A stretch of DNA of 64,000 nt. Source: Bradyrhizobium sp. 149 (GTDB taxonomy: Bacteria; Pseudomonadota; Alphaproteobacteria; Rhizobiales; Xanthobacteraceae). Below the pieces are notes generated by a model. That model worked only from the letters and a program-made list of their open reading frames with translations. It had not been told where the DNA came from and searched no databases. The stretch spans positions 1,550,001 to 1,614,000 of the forward strand of contig NZ_JADPKK010000022.1 of the NCBI RefSeq assembly GCF_023073915.1, in the 5' to 3' direction. Shown piece by piece: positions 1-8,770 of the stretch (its first letter is position 1; every line of letters starts with the position of its first letter). The position numbers were made by a program, and so were the translations under genes.

Positions 1-1
1 G

Positions 2-814
2 TATTACCTCGCCGACGAGGGGCTAGCAACCGCGGCCTATCTCGGGCTGGCACTCGGCAAGCCATTGCTGCTCGAAGGTGCGCCGGGCGTCGGCAAGACC
101 GAGGCCGCCAAAGCCCTCGCCGCTGTACTCGGCCGCCGCCTGATCCGCTTGCAATGCTACGAAGGCATCGACGCGTCCGCCGCGCTATACGAATGGAATT
201 ATCCGCGCCAGATGCTCGCAATCCGCCAAGCCGGCGATGAGAGCATCGATATCTACGGCGAGGCGTTTCTGATCGAACGACCGATGTTGGCGACGCTCCG
301 CGCGCCCGACTCGACTGTGCTGCTGATCGATGAAATCGATCGCGCCGACCAGGAGTTCGAAGCGTTCCTGCTCGAATTTCTATCCGACTTCCAGATCTCG
401 ATCCCGGAGCGCGGCACCGTGCGTGCCTCGGAGCGCCCGGTCGTCGTACTAACTTCAAACCGCACGCGGGATCTTCATGAAGCCTTGCGGAGGCGGTGCG
501 TCTATCACTGGATAGACTATCCCTCCGCCGAGCGCGAAGCACGCATCGTGATGATGCGAGCCTCCAGCGTCGCCGAGGGGACCGCGCGGGCCGTGGTCGC
601 GGCCGTCGAAAAGCTGCGACGCGAGCCGCTCAGCAAGGCGCCCGGAATTGCCGAGGCCGTCGACTGGGCTGAGGCCGCCACGCTACTGCACAAGGGCGGG
701 GCGCGCTGGCCCGATGCCTTCAAGCGCTCGATCGGCGTTGCGCTGAAAGACGAGGAGGATCTGCACTTCATTTCGCCGCGCCTCGACGCCCTGCTGGCGG
801 AGGCCTCTGCATGA
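2..814 (+). CDS. MoxR-family AAA+ ATPase (CoxD-like), 5' end outside window
   Basis: The reading frame is open from base 2, so the true start lies upstream and only about 270 residues are visible. Walker A is GAPGVGKT and Walker B is VLLIDEID, followed by the alpha-helical lid typical of MoxR AAA+ proteins. MoxR ATPases work with von Willebrand A proteins as metal-insertion or assembly chaperones; CoxD does this for the Mo/Cu site of CO dehydrogenase-type enzymes. The next gene is a VWA protein overlapping by 4 bp (ATGA), which supports the CoxD/CoxE assignment. A TTG at 65 is an internal codon, because homologous-looking sequence continues upstream of it. The client enzyme is not visible and is probably encoded to the left. 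Confidence 0.88.
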   Translation, partial: YYLADEGLATAAYLGLALGKPLLLEGAPGVGKTEAAKALAAVLGRRLIRLQCYEGIDASAALYEWNYPRQMLAIRQAGDESIDIYGEAFLIERPMLATLRAPDSTVLLIDEIDRADQEFEAFLLEFLSDFQISIPERGTVRASERPVVVLTSNRTRDLHEALRRRCVYHWIDYPSAEREARIVMMRASSVAEGTARAVVAAVEKLRREPLSKAPGIAEAVDWAEAATLLHKGGARWPDAFKRSIGVALKDEEDLHFISPRLDALLAEASA

Positions 815-1932
815 GCACCGAACCCGAACTGCCGCGCGGTGCCCGTGTCTTCATCTCCTTCGTGGGGCTGCTGCGAACGAACAGGTTTGCCGTCGCACCG
901 GAACAGACGACCTCGTTCCTGGCTGCGATCCAGTTGCTCGGTCCACGCAGCCTGGAAGACATTCGGCAGGCAGCCCTCGCAACATTGGCGCCTCCGCCGG
1001 AGCGTCGTGCAACGTTCGACCGGCTGTTCGATCTGCACTTTCGCGGAACCGAGGCCATCGAGCGCGTCGATGACGGGGAGGATGACGAGACTGTTCGGCT
1101 GCAAGAGGAGGCCCGCGGAAACGACGAGCCGCTGTTGTCGGACGAGGCCAACGAGTCCGGTCTCGCAGCTGCGCGCGCGGAAGCCCTGGTCGAGCGCCGC
1201 TTTGCGCAGCTCTCGACCGCCGGTGCGCTGCGCCTACTGTCCCGCGAGGCGCCCGGGCGCCTGCCAAAGCGGCGCGGCCATCGCCGTATGCGGGCGCGCC
1301 GCGGGCCCTACGCCGATTTGCGCCGCACCCTGCGCGACTCGGTTCGCAGCGACGGCGAAATCCTACGGTTAGGACGTTTGAAGCGGCGGCAGCGCCCACG
1401 CAAGGTGCTGCTCCTGATTGACGTCTCCGGCTCGATGAAGAGCCGCACCGAAGAGAATATGAAGCTCGCGCACACGCTGGTGCAAGCAGCGCCCAATGTC
1501 GAGGTCTTCACCTTCGGCACGCGGCTGACCCGCATCACCCGCCCGTTGCGCCTCAAGCGCCGCGAGCAGGCGCTCAACGCCGCGGCCTATCTGGTCAGCG
1601 ACTGGGACGGCGGCACCCGAATCGGCGATGCGCTTCAGGCCTTTCTCGCCGTGCCCCGCTTCGGCGGATACGCGCGGGGCGCCGCCGTGATCATCGTTTC
1701 CGATGGCCTGGAGCGGGGCGAACCGGATGCGTTGCGCGATGCGGTGGCGAAACTATCGCGCCGCGCATGGCGCGTGAGCTGGCTGACGCCGCTTGCGGCT
1801 GGCCGTGGCTTTCGCCCGCAGACCGAAGCGCTGGTCGCGATCGAACGCTTCGTCGACGACATCGTCGACGGTGGATCGAACGCGTCCATCGTCGCGCATG
1901 TGCTGGCGCTGGGACAAAGGAGAGTTGCGTGA
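811..1932 (+). CDS. VWA domain protein (CoxE-like)
   Basis: 373 residues. The C-terminal half is a von Willebrand A domain with the MIDAS motif DVSGSM near residue 205 and a downstream SDWDGGTRIGDAL segment. The N-terminal half is Arg- and Glu-rich and probably helical. CoxE-type proteins bind the partner MoxR ATPase and are needed for maturation of molybdenum hydroxylases. The start overlaps the preceding stop by 4 bp (ATGA) and the end overlaps the next start by 4 bp (GTGA), so three genes are translationally coupled. The family assignment is firm; the client protein is inferred to be outside the window. Confidence 0.88.
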   Translation: MSTEPELPRGARVFISFVGLLRTNRFAVAPEQTTSFLAAIQLLGPRSLEDIRQAALATLAPPPERRATFDRLFDLHFRGTEAIERVDDGEDDETVRLQEEARGNDEPLLSDEANESGLAAARAEALVERRFAQLSTAGALRLLSREAPGRLPKRRGHRRMRARRGPYADLRRTLRDSVRSDGEILRLGRLKRRQRPRKVLLLIDVSGSMKSRTEENMKLAHTLVQAAPNVEVFTFGTRLTRITRPLRLKRREQALNAAAYLVSDWDGGTRIGDALQAFLAVPRFGGYARGAAVIIVSDGLERGEPDALRDAVAKLSRRAWRVSWLTPLAAGRGFRPQTEALVAIERFVDDIVDGGSNASIVAHVLALGQRRVA

Positions 1933-2813
1933 CCGACATCGTCGATGGGCACCATCATATCTGGCGCCAGGCCGACCTGCCCTGGCTGGTCGGTCCGATG
2001 CAGCCGCGCATCTTCGGTCCATATGAGCCGATCCGGCGCGATTACCCGATCGAGGAATATCTCGGCGACCTCAAAGGCAGCGGCGTCACTCGCTCGGTCT
2101 ATGTCCAGACCAACTGGGCCAATGACCGCTTTGCGGACGAGGCCGCTTGGGTGCAGCAGACCGCCGAGGAGCAAGGCTGGCCGCATGCCATCGTGGCTTA
2201 CGCCGATTTTTCAGTGCATGACGTGCGTCCGCAACTCGACCACCTGAAGCGCTATTCCCTCGTACGCGGCGTCCGCATGCAACTTCATTGGCACGAGAAC
2301 CCGCTCTATCGCTTTGCCGTTCGGCCGGATCTCTGCACCGATCCCGTGATCCAGCGCAACATCGCCCGCCTTGCGGACTATGGCTGGAGTTTTGATCTGC
2401 AGGTGTTCGCACCGCAGATGCCGGACGCCGCGCACCTTGTGGAAGCCTGCCCCAAGGTGACCTTTATCCTCCAGCACGCCGGCATGCTGGAGGACCTTTC
2501 ACCCACGGGCCGCGCCGCGTGGCGCGCCGGGATAGCCCGCCTCGCCGCCTGCCCGAACGTCGTGTCGAAACTGTCGGGGCTCGGAACCTTCATCCACCGC
2601 AACGATCCCGCGCATATCGCATCAGTCCTGACCGACACGATCGCGACCTTCGGCGCCGAACGCTGCCTGTTCGGCTCGAATTTTCCAATCGAAAAATTGT
2701 GGACCAGCTACCCCGAGCTGATCGATGCATTCCGGGCCGCCGCAGCGCCGCTGCGCGATGATCAGCGCGAAGCCATTTTCAGAACCACCGCGATGCGCGT
2801 CTATCGGCTCTGA
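1929..2813 (+). CDS. Amidohydrolase-2 family TIM-barrel hydrolase (COG3618-like)
   Basis: 294 residues from a GTG start whose bases overlap the upstream stop (GTGA). The frame stays open further upstream, but that part only shadows the VWA gene. The N-terminal DGHHHIW is the metal-binding motif of amidohydrolase-2 proteins. Later His and Asp positions (FILQHAGM, LFGSNFPIEKL) fit the TIM-barrel metal site. Members act on lactones such as L-fuconolactone, on 2-pyrone-4,6-dicarboxylate, and on related ring substrates. With two further lactonase-type enzymes downstream, hydrolysis of a lactone or cyclic amide is likely, but the substrate cannot be read from sequence. Confidence 0.85.
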   Translation: MTDIVDGHHHIWRQADLPWLVGPMQPRIFGPYEPIRRDYPIEEYLGDLKGSGVTRSVYVQTNWANDRFADEAAWVQQTAEEQGWPHAIVAYADFSVHDVRPQLDHLKRYSLVRGVRMQLHWHENPLYRFAVRPDLCTDPVIQRNIARLADYGWSFDLQVFAPQMPDAAHLVEACPKVTFILQHAGMLEDLSPTGRAAWRAGIARLAACPNVVSKLSGLGTFIHRNDPAHIASVLTDTIATFGAERCLFGSNFPIEKLWTSYPELIDAFRAAAAPLRDDQREAIFRTTAMRVYRL

Positions 2814-2855
2814 GCGCCGAGGAACCGAACGAAAACGGACAGAGGGAGGGACGGC

Positions 2856-3704
2856 ATGCCGCTGGAGATCAAGATCCTCGACTACGGCGATATCGAACTG
2901 GAATCGAGCTTTCTGGTTCTCGGCCACAATTGCGGCCGGACGCGCCGTGTCCTCACGCTCGGCTTCCTGATCCTCGGCGGCCCCTACCCCGTCGTGGTCG
3001 ATACCGGCTACCGCTCCAACCAGATCATGGAGACGCTGGGCATGCGCGGCCTGCAGTATCACGAGCACATGATCGAGAACCAGCTTGCACGGCACGGCGT
3101 GCGCATGGGCGATGTGCGCTTCGTCTGCCACACCCATCTGCACATCGACCACGCCGGCAAGGACGATCTGTTCCCGATGAACACGACCGTCGTGGTCAAC
3201 CGCCGCGAGCTCGAGTATTCCGTGTCCGGCCTGATGCATCCGCAATATCCGGCGCCGGATATCAAGCATCTGATCGACCGTCTGCACACCAAAAGCGCGC
3301 TGCGCTTTCTCGATCTCGAGATCACAGGTCCCGTCGAGCTGATGCCAGGCGTCTATTGCGACGCCGCGAATGCGCATACCGAGGGCTCGATGAACATCAT
3401 CGTCGAAACCGCCGACGGCATCGCCACTATCTGCGGCGACGTCATCTATGATTTCAACGACCAGATCGTGACGCCCTTCAACGAGATCCACGACTGGGAG
3501 CCGCGCACCACCGGCAACCACGGCACCACCAAGCGCGCAGAGAAGGCCGCCATCAAGAAGCTGCTCAGCAATTCGCGCTATCTGCTGCCGGTCCACGACC
3601 GTCCCGCCAAGATCGAGGGCGGCAACGTCGTCGGCCGGTTGCACGACCAGGTCCCCGGACCGATCGTGCAGTCTGTGCCCCAGCGCAACTGGTTTCCGGC
3701 CTAG
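2856..3704 (+). CDS. N-acyl-homoserine-lactonase-like MBL-fold hydrolase
   Basis: 282 residues. The dinuclear zinc motif HTHLHIDH lies at about residues 92-99, with further ligands in NAHTEGS and in CGDVIYDF. This matches the metallo-beta-lactamase fold of AHL lactonases (AttM/AiiB group). Such enzymes open the homoserine lactone ring in the cytoplasm. In this operon, with an amidohydrolase, an SMP-30 domain and an isochorismatase domain, a catabolic lactonase role is as likely as quorum quenching. A GGAGGG ribosome-binding site precedes the ATG. The gap to the previous gene is 42 nt and to the next 17 nt. Confidence 0.85.
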   Translation: MPLEIKILDYGDIELESSFLVLGHNCGRTRRVLTLGFLILGGPYPVVVDTGYRSNQIMETLGMRGLQYHEHMIENQLARHGVRMGDVRFVCHTHLHIDHAGKDDLFPMNTTVVVNRRELEYSVSGLMHPQYPAPDIKHLIDRLHTKSALRFLDLEITGPVELMPGVYCDAANAHTEGSMNIIVETADGIATICGDVIYDFNDQIVTPFNEIHDWEPRTTGNHGTTKRAEKAAIKKLLSNSRYLLPVHDRPAKIEGGNVVGRLHDQVPGPIVQSVPQRNWFPA

Positions 3705-3721
3705 ACGCCAGAGGATGGACG

Positions 3722-5296
3722 ATGACGCACGTCACCTTGCGCTCCGAGTTCGAGACCCTGATCGACCCCTACGCGCCGGTCGCGCAGGTCGGCACCGGTT
3801 TTGACTTCACGGAGGGACCGATCTGGCATCCGGTCGATCATTATCTGCTGTTCTCGGACATGCCGGGCGACGTGCGCCGGCGCTGGGATGCGCGGCGCGG
3901 CGTCGCCGAAGTCAAACGCCCGTCGAACAAATGCAACGGCATGACCTATGACGCCGAGCTCAATTTGATCGTTTGCGAGCACGCGACATCGTCGTTGATC
4001 CGCGAGCGGCCGGACGGACGGCGCGAGGTGCTGGCCTCGCACTTTGGGGGACAGGAGCTCAACAGTCCCAACGACGTCTGCGTGCACTCCTCCGGCGCGA
4101 TCTATTTCTCGGATCCCTGGTATGGCCGCATGCCGGTCTATGGCGTCGAGCGGCCAAGGCAGCTCGGCTTCCAGGGCGTCTATCGTATCGTGCCCGGCGC
4201 CGAGCCGAAGCTCGTCGTGGGCCGCAATATGTTCGACCAGCCGAACGGGCTGTGCTTCTCGCCGGACGAGAGGCTGCTCTATGTCAACGACACCGTGCAG
4301 GCACTGATCCGCGTGTTCGATGTCAATCCCGACGGTTCCCTGTCGACCGCGCGGGTGTTCGCGAGCGGCATCCGCTCCGAGCTCGAGCCCGGCTTGCCCG
4401 ACGGCATGAAATGCGACCAGCACGGCAATGTTTGGGTCACCGCACCCGGCGGGGTCTGGGTCTATTCGCCGGGCGGCGAGCTGCTCGGCAAGCTCCGCCT
4501 GCCCGAGCTCGTCGCCAATCTCGCTTGGGGCGGGCCGGATTTCCGCACGCTGTACCTGACATCGACGCACTCGGTCTATGCCATTCCCACCAAGGTCGGA
4601 CCGCGACACGAGCCCTATATGAGCGGCAAGCGGGGCAGCGGCACGGCAGCCGCCGGCTCTGCTTCCGCGGCCCCCCTCCTCACCGACGGCGAGATGCAGC
4701 TCGACCCGCGACGCTGTGCCATGATCATCCAGGATCTCCAGAACGACGTCATCATGGACAGCGGCGCATTCGCCGATTCCGGCGCACCAGCTCACGCGAA
4801 GCAGCAGCGCGTCGTCGAGAATGTCCGGCGTCTTGCGGAAGCTGCGCGGGCGCGCGGCGTCGCCATCATCCATGTCTGGTTCGTCGTCGAGCCCGGCGCG
4901 CCCGGCGTGACGCTGAATGCGCCGCTGTTCGAGGGTCTCGTCGACAGCAAGGCGATGGTGCGCGGAAGCTGGGGGGCCGCACCAGTGTCAGGTCTCGAGC
5001 CACGGCCCGGCGATTTCGTGGTCGAGAAGGTGCGAATGAGCGCCTGGGAGGGCACGCAGCTCGAAACGATCCTGAAAGCCACCGGCCGCGACATGATCAT
5101 CAACACCGGCGCCTGGACCAACATGTCGGTCGAGCACACGGCGCGGACCGGAGCCGACAAGGGCTACTTCATGATAGTTCCCGAGGATTGCTGCTCGACC
5201 ATGAATGCCGATTGGCACACTGCATCGATCAACTTCGCGATGCAGAATGTCGCCGTCGTGACCAAGGCCGATGCGGTCATCAAAGCGCTGGGATGA
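3722..5296 (+). CDS. SMP-30/gluconolactonase - isochorismatase fusion protein
   Basis: 524 residues in one frame. Residues 1 to about 300 form an SMP-30/gluconolactonase-like beta propeller (for example NSPNDVCVHSSG and ADGMKCDQHGNVW-like strands). A Gly/Ala/Ser-rich linker of about 30 residues follows. Residues from about 330 form an isochorismatase-like hydrolase. Its Asp is in IIQDLQND (about D338) and its Lys in VVEKVRMS (about K436). The position where cysteine hydrolases of this fold carry the nucleophile reads TNMSVEHTA, that is Ser (about 469, codon TCG). True isochorismatases also lack the Cys, so the domain may catalyse non-thiol chemistry. The fusion suggests channelling between a lactonase and a second hydrolase. 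It sits 3 nt before the azoreductase-like gene. Confidence 0.86.
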   Translation: MTHVTLRSEFETLIDPYAPVAQVGTGFDFTEGPIWHPVDHYLLFSDMPGDVRRRWDARRGVAEVKRPSNKCNGMTYDAELNLIVCEHATSSLIRERPDGRREVLASHFGGQELNSPNDVCVHSSGAIYFSDPWYGRMPVYGVERPRQLGFQGVYRIVPGAEPKLVVGRNMFDQPNGLCFSPDERLLYVNDTVQALIRVFDVNPDGSLSTARVFASGIRSELEPGLPDGMKCDQHGNVWVTAPGGVWVYSPGGELLGKLRLPELVANLAWGGPDFRTLYLTSTHSVYAIPTKVGPRHEPYMSGKRGSGTAAAGSASAAPLLTDGEMQLDPRRCAMIIQDLQNDVIMDSGAFADSGAPAHAKQQRVVENVRRLAEAARARGVAIIHVWFVVEPGAPGVTLNAPLFEGLVDSKAMVRGSWGAAPVSGLEPRPGDFVVEKVRMSAWEGTQLETILKATGRDMIINTGAWTNMSVEHTARTGADKGYFMIVPEDCCSTMNADWHTASINFAMQNVAVVTKADAVIKALG

Positions 5297-5299
5297 GCG

Positions 5300-5926
5300 G
5301 TGACAAAGCTCCTGCACCTGCGCTGCTCGCCCCGCGGCGACTCCGAGTCAAGCGCCGGCGCACGCGTTTTCCTTGACGGTTTTCGCCAAGCTCGGCCCGA
5401 CTGGGACGTGGATGTCATGGATCTCTGGCGGGAGCGCCTGCCGGAATTTTCGGGCCCCATTGTCGAGGCCAAATACGCACGGATGAAAGCGCAAGCCTTC
5501 AACGACGCACAACGGGACAGCTTCGCGGAGGCCGAGCGAATGGTGCTGCGCTTGGCGCTTGCCGAGCGGGTGCTGATCTCGACGCCGATGTGGAACTTCG
5601 GCATTCCCTATAAGCTCAAGCAATGGTTCGACATCATCGTCCAGCCCGGGCTCACCTTTCGGTTCGACGCGTCCCTGGGATATGTCCCGCTGCTGAAGGA
5701 CCGGCCGACCATCGTCATCGTCGCCAGTGGCAGCGATTTCGCCACCGGAATGAACCGCGGGCGCATCGACATGGCAACGCCTTACCTGCGCGAAATTTTG
5801 CGTTTTGTCGGTATCAGCAATGTCCGCTTCATTCCGATCGGGCCAACCACCGGACCGCTACAGCCCATCGAGGCTTCCCGCGAACGAGCCCATCAACGCC
5901 TGGCCGCAATGGCCGCGCACTTCTGA
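5300..5926 (+). CDS. FMN-dependent NADH-azoreductase-like flavoprotein
   Basis: 208 residues from a GTG start 3 nt after the previous stop. It has a flavodoxin-like fold: an N-terminal phosphate-binding CSPRGDSES segment and the AzoR-type motif TPMWNFGIPYKLKQWFD that contacts FMN. The family reduces quinones and azo compounds with NAD(P)H in the cytoplasm. As last gene of the six-gene operon it may supply a reductive or quinone-detoxification step for an aromatic or heterocyclic substrate, which is inference. The gene converges with the LacI regulator, with 23 bp between them and no clear terminator. Confidence 0.86.
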   Translation: MTKLLHLRCSPRGDSESSAGARVFLDGFRQARPDWDVDVMDLWRERLPEFSGPIVEAKYARMKAQAFNDAQRDSFAEAERMVLRLALAERVLISTPMWNFGIPYKLKQWFDIIVQPGLTFRFDASLGYVPLLKDRPTIVIVASGSDFATGMNRGRIDMATPYLREILRFVGISNVRFIPIGPTTGPLQPIEASRERAHQRLAAMAAHF

Positions 5927-5949
5927 TGCACTCCACAAGCGACTCGAAG

Positions 5950-6999
5950 TCAAGGCAGATTGTCCCGCAGGAAAATATCGATGCGGATACGCTCCTGGTC
6001 GGGGCTGATGGGCTCACCCGAACAATGCGCGAGCAGAACTCGCGCTGCGGACCGTGCCTCGTGGCCGGGATCCTGGTTGATGATGGCATCGAGCGTGCCG
6101 CGAACCAGGAAACGCCGCGTGTATTGGGTCAGCTCATGGGCAATCCAGACCACCTCGCGCGCGCGTCCCGAGGCCTCGAGCGCGTCGGCGATGCCGCGGT
6201 TGCCGGCACCGCAGCAGTATATGCCGCGCAGATTGGCCTGGCGCGCCAGCAGCGCGGCAGTGAGCTCCCGCGTGCGCTCGCTGTCGTCGCGGCCCTCGAT
6301 CACGGGTAGCGCGAGCAGATTCGGATACTCGCTGGACAGGATCTGGTGGAAGCCGAACTGCCGCTCGGTGTGATCGCGCAGCGACAACGATCCCGCGATC
6401 ACGGCAACCGTCCCCTCCCGACCAGTGAGGAACCGTCCCATCAGCGTTGCGGCGGTCCGGCCTGCGGCCGGGTTGTCGATACCGACATAATGCCGGCGGC
6501 GCGAGCTCGGCGCGTCCGACACAAGGGTCACCACCGCGACTCCGCGCGCGGTGAGTTCGTCGATCGCGGCGCGAACCCTGGGATGATCCAGCGCGATGAC
6601 GGCGACGCCCTGATAGGCCGGCGACAGGTTTTCCAGCGCGGCGGCGAGTACATCCGGATCGAACACGTCGACATGGAGGATATCAATGAAGCCGCGCTGG
6701 CCGGCGAGCCAGTCCGCGGTGCGCTGGACTTGCTCGGTCAGGTTGGTCATGAAGCTGTTGCTGCCGGTCGGCAGCACGAAGGCGAGGCGGAACGTCTGGC
6801 CGCGGGCAAGCCGCGCGGCCGCGACGTCGGCACGATAGCCGAGTTTTGCCACCGCGGCTTCGACACGCGCAACGGTCTTGGCGCGCACGCCCTCGCGCCG
6901 GTTGACGACGCGGTCGACGGTGGCGAGCGAAACACCCGCCGTGCGCGCGACGTCCTCAAGCGTGGCACGAAGCACCGGCTGGGTCGCAGCCACTGTCAT
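5950..6999 (-). CDS. LacI-family transcriptional regulator (ThuR-like position)
   Basis: About 350 residues. The N-terminal LacI helix-turn-helix reads ATLEDVARTAGVSLATVDRV and is followed by the hinge and a periplasmic-binding-protein-like effector domain. The start at 6999 is chosen because its ATG overlaps the ThuA stop in an ATGA arrangement; a GTG 15 nt upstream is possible. It is the last gene of the sugar-uptake operon transcribed leftwards and probably represses it in the absence of the sugar. Related regulators respond to trehalose or other disaccharides; the ligand here is unknown. Confidence 0.9.
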   Translation of the reverse strand: MTVAATQPVLRATLEDVARTAGVSLATVDRVVNRREGVRAKTVARVEAAVAKLGYRADVAAARLARGQTFRLAFVLPTGSNSFMTNLTEQVQRTADWLAGQRGFIDILHVDVFDPDVLAAALENLSPAYQGVAVIALDHPRVRAAIDELTARGVAVVTLVSDAPSSRRRHYVGIDNPAAGRTAATLMGRFLTGREGTVAVIAGSLSLRDHTERQFGFHQILSSEYPNLLALPVIEGRDDSERTRELTAALLARQANLRGIYCCGAGNRGIADALEASGRAREVVWIAHELTQYTRRFLVRGTLDAIINQDPGHEARSAARVLLAHCSGEPISPDQERIRIDIFLRDNLP

Positions 7000-7640
7000 T
7001 CGCGCGCCGCCCACAGCATGCCGCGGGTCATCAACGTCCGGATCTCCGGTACGTCGAGCTCGTAGGCGCGGTGGCCGAGCGAGGAGTAGAACACCCTGCC
7101 CGCGCCGTATCGCTTCTTCCAGACCACAGGCATCACCACCCCTTCGATCCAGGACGCGTGCTCGCCGCTAAAGGTCGTTGTCGCCAACACCTCGTTGGCG
7201 GGATCGACATGCATGTAGTACTGCTCGGAACGATGCTCGAAACTCTTCAGACCCTTCATGATGGGGTCCTCCGGCTTCGTCAAGTCGACCTTGTAGTCGA
7301 TGATGTTGCCGGGATGCGCGACCCACTGCCCGCCGCACAGGAACTGGTAGTCGACGGAATCGCGGAACGCATCGCCCATGCCACCATGATGGCCCGCGAG
7401 CCCGACACCGCCACGCACCGCCGCGCAGAGATTGAGCGCTTCCGCCTTCTCGATCGTCGACATGGTATAGATCGGGATGATCAGCGACAGGTCGTGAATC
7501 GCGGAATCGGCGAACGCGGCGGTCGTGGTTTCGGTCCGCACCTCGAAGCCTTCGGCCTTCAGCCAGCCGCGGATCATCGAGGCACAGAGATCGGGATCAT
7601 GTCCCGGCCAGCCGCCCCATACAATCATTGCCTTGCGCAT
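6996..7640 (-). CDS. ThuA-domain protein (trehalose utilisation-like)
   Basis: 214 residues from ATG at 7640; a longer frame to 7724 would run into the dehydrogenase gene and is rejected. The sequence opens with a glutamine-amidotransferase-like strand (KAMIVWGGWPGHDP) and contains GHHGG and SLGH segments typical of ThuA proteins. ThuA acts with the dehydrogenase ThuB in catabolism of trehalose and related disaccharides through 3-keto sugars. Here it lies 10 nt after the Gfo/Idh gene and overlaps the LacI gene, which repeats the functional set thuB-thuA-thuR. Substrate specificity is not proven. Confidence 0.87.
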   Translation of the reverse strand: MRKAMIVWGGWPGHDPDLCASMIRGWLKAEGFEVRTETTTAAFADSAIHDLSLIIPIYTMSTIEKAEALNLCAAVRGGVGLAGHHGGMGDAFRDSVDYQFLCGGQWVAHPGNIIDYKVDLTKPEDPIMKGLKSFEHRSEQYYMHVDPANEVLATTTFSGEHASWIEGVVMPVVWKKRYGAGRVFYSSLGHRAYELDVPEIRTLMTRGMLWAARE

Positions 7641-7650
7641 GTTCTTGTCC

Positions 7651-8748
7651 TTAATCGATCTGTCCGGTTTCACGCCCTGCCGGCAGCATTGCCGGCCGCT
7701 CGACGCGGCTCTCGATCTTGACACGTCGCCCTTCGTCGGCGGAGGTCTGGAACGCCTCCATCACCTCCAGTACGTGGAAAGCGAGCGCGCCGCTGGCACG
7801 ATGCGGCCGATTGTTCAGTATCGCGGAGGCCATGTCGGCGGCACCGATGGAACGGAACTCGCCCTCGACATGACCGTGGGTCAGCGGCACCGGCTCCCAT
7901 TCGCCGCCAGTCTTTGCGACCTGCACCTCGCCACCGAAGCGGTTCGGGTCCGGCACCAGCATGCTGCCTTTGTCGCCATAGATCTCGATCGGTGTGTGCC
8001 GGTGCTTCGGCACGTCAAAACTCATCGCGATCGAGACGACCGCCCCGCTCTCGAATTCGAGCGTGCCGGCGACATGGGTCGAAACTTCGACCGGGATCAA
8101 GGTGCCATGCATCGGCTGGCTGGTGACCAGCCGCTCGGATTTCGGGCGCGCGGTCGAGCCCATCACGCTTGCCACCGGGCCGAGCAGCTGCACGAGATCG
8201 GTGATGTAGTAAGGGCCCATATCGAGCATCGGCCCGCCGCCACGCAAATAGTAGAAACCCGGTGCCGGATGCCAGCGCTCGTGGCCGGGGCAGCCGAAGA
8301 ACGCGCTGCCGGCCACAGGCGTGCCGATCGCTCCGTCGTCCATCAGCTTGCGCGCGGTCTGGTGGCTACCACCGAGGAACGTGTCGGGCGCGCAGCCGAC
8401 GCGAAGGTTCTTCTGTGCGGCGAGCTCCATCACCTTGCGGGCTTCCGCGACGTTGATACCGAGCGGCTTCTCGGAATGAACGTGCTTGCCGGCGTTCAGC
8501 ACTGCGAGACTGACGTCGGTGTGGGCAAGTGGTACGGTGAGATTGATGACGATCTCGACGTCGTCTCGCTTGAGCAGCTGATCAACCCGCATCGCCGGAA
8601 GCCCAAAGGCGGCGCCCTGCCGCTCCGCGGCATCGCTGCGCATATCGGCGAGCGCCCTGATGTCCATGACCGGGAAGCGCTGGGTTGCTTTCAGATAGGC
8701 GATGCTGATATTACCGCAACCGATAACTCCGATGCCGACTTTTCTCAT
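7651..8748 (-). CDS. Gfo/Idh/MocA-family oxidoreductase (ThuB-like)
   Basis: 365 residues. The N-terminal Rossmann fold is KVGIGVIGCGNISIAYL and the family signature EKPLGINVAEARK lies at the end of the nucleotide-binding domain, with the catalytic Lys in EKP. The C-terminal alpha/beta domain follows. These NAD(P)-dependent enzymes oxidise sugars, inositols or 3-keto sugars. The gene lies between the transporter and the thuA-like gene in a leftward operon, so it probably starts breakdown of the imported sugar. The gap to the permease gene is 22 nt. Confidence 0.92.
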   Translation of the reverse strand: MRKVGIGVIGCGNISIAYLKATQRFPVMDIRALADMRSDAAERQGAAFGLPAMRVDQLLKRDDVEIVINLTVPLAHTDVSLAVLNAGKHVHSEKPLGINVAEARKVMELAAQKNLRVGCAPDTFLGGSHQTARKLMDDGAIGTPVAGSAFFGCPGHERWHPAPGFYYLRGGGPMLDMGPYYITDLVQLLGPVASVMGSTARPKSERLVTSQPMHGTLIPVEVSTHVAGTLEFESGAVVSIAMSFDVPKHRHTPIEIYGDKGSMLVPDPNRFGGEVQVAKTGGEWEPVPLTHGHVEGEFRSIGAADMASAILNNRPHRASGALAFHVLEVMEAFQTSADEGRRVKIESRVERPAMLPAGRETGQID

Positions 8749-8770
8749 TTCGATCTCCGTAAGGTACCGT

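Noticed and set aside
2856..3704. Firm call of a quorum-quenching enzyme
   Set aside because: The fold and metal motif fit AHL lactonase, but the operon context is catabolic and no LuxI/LuxR genes are near.
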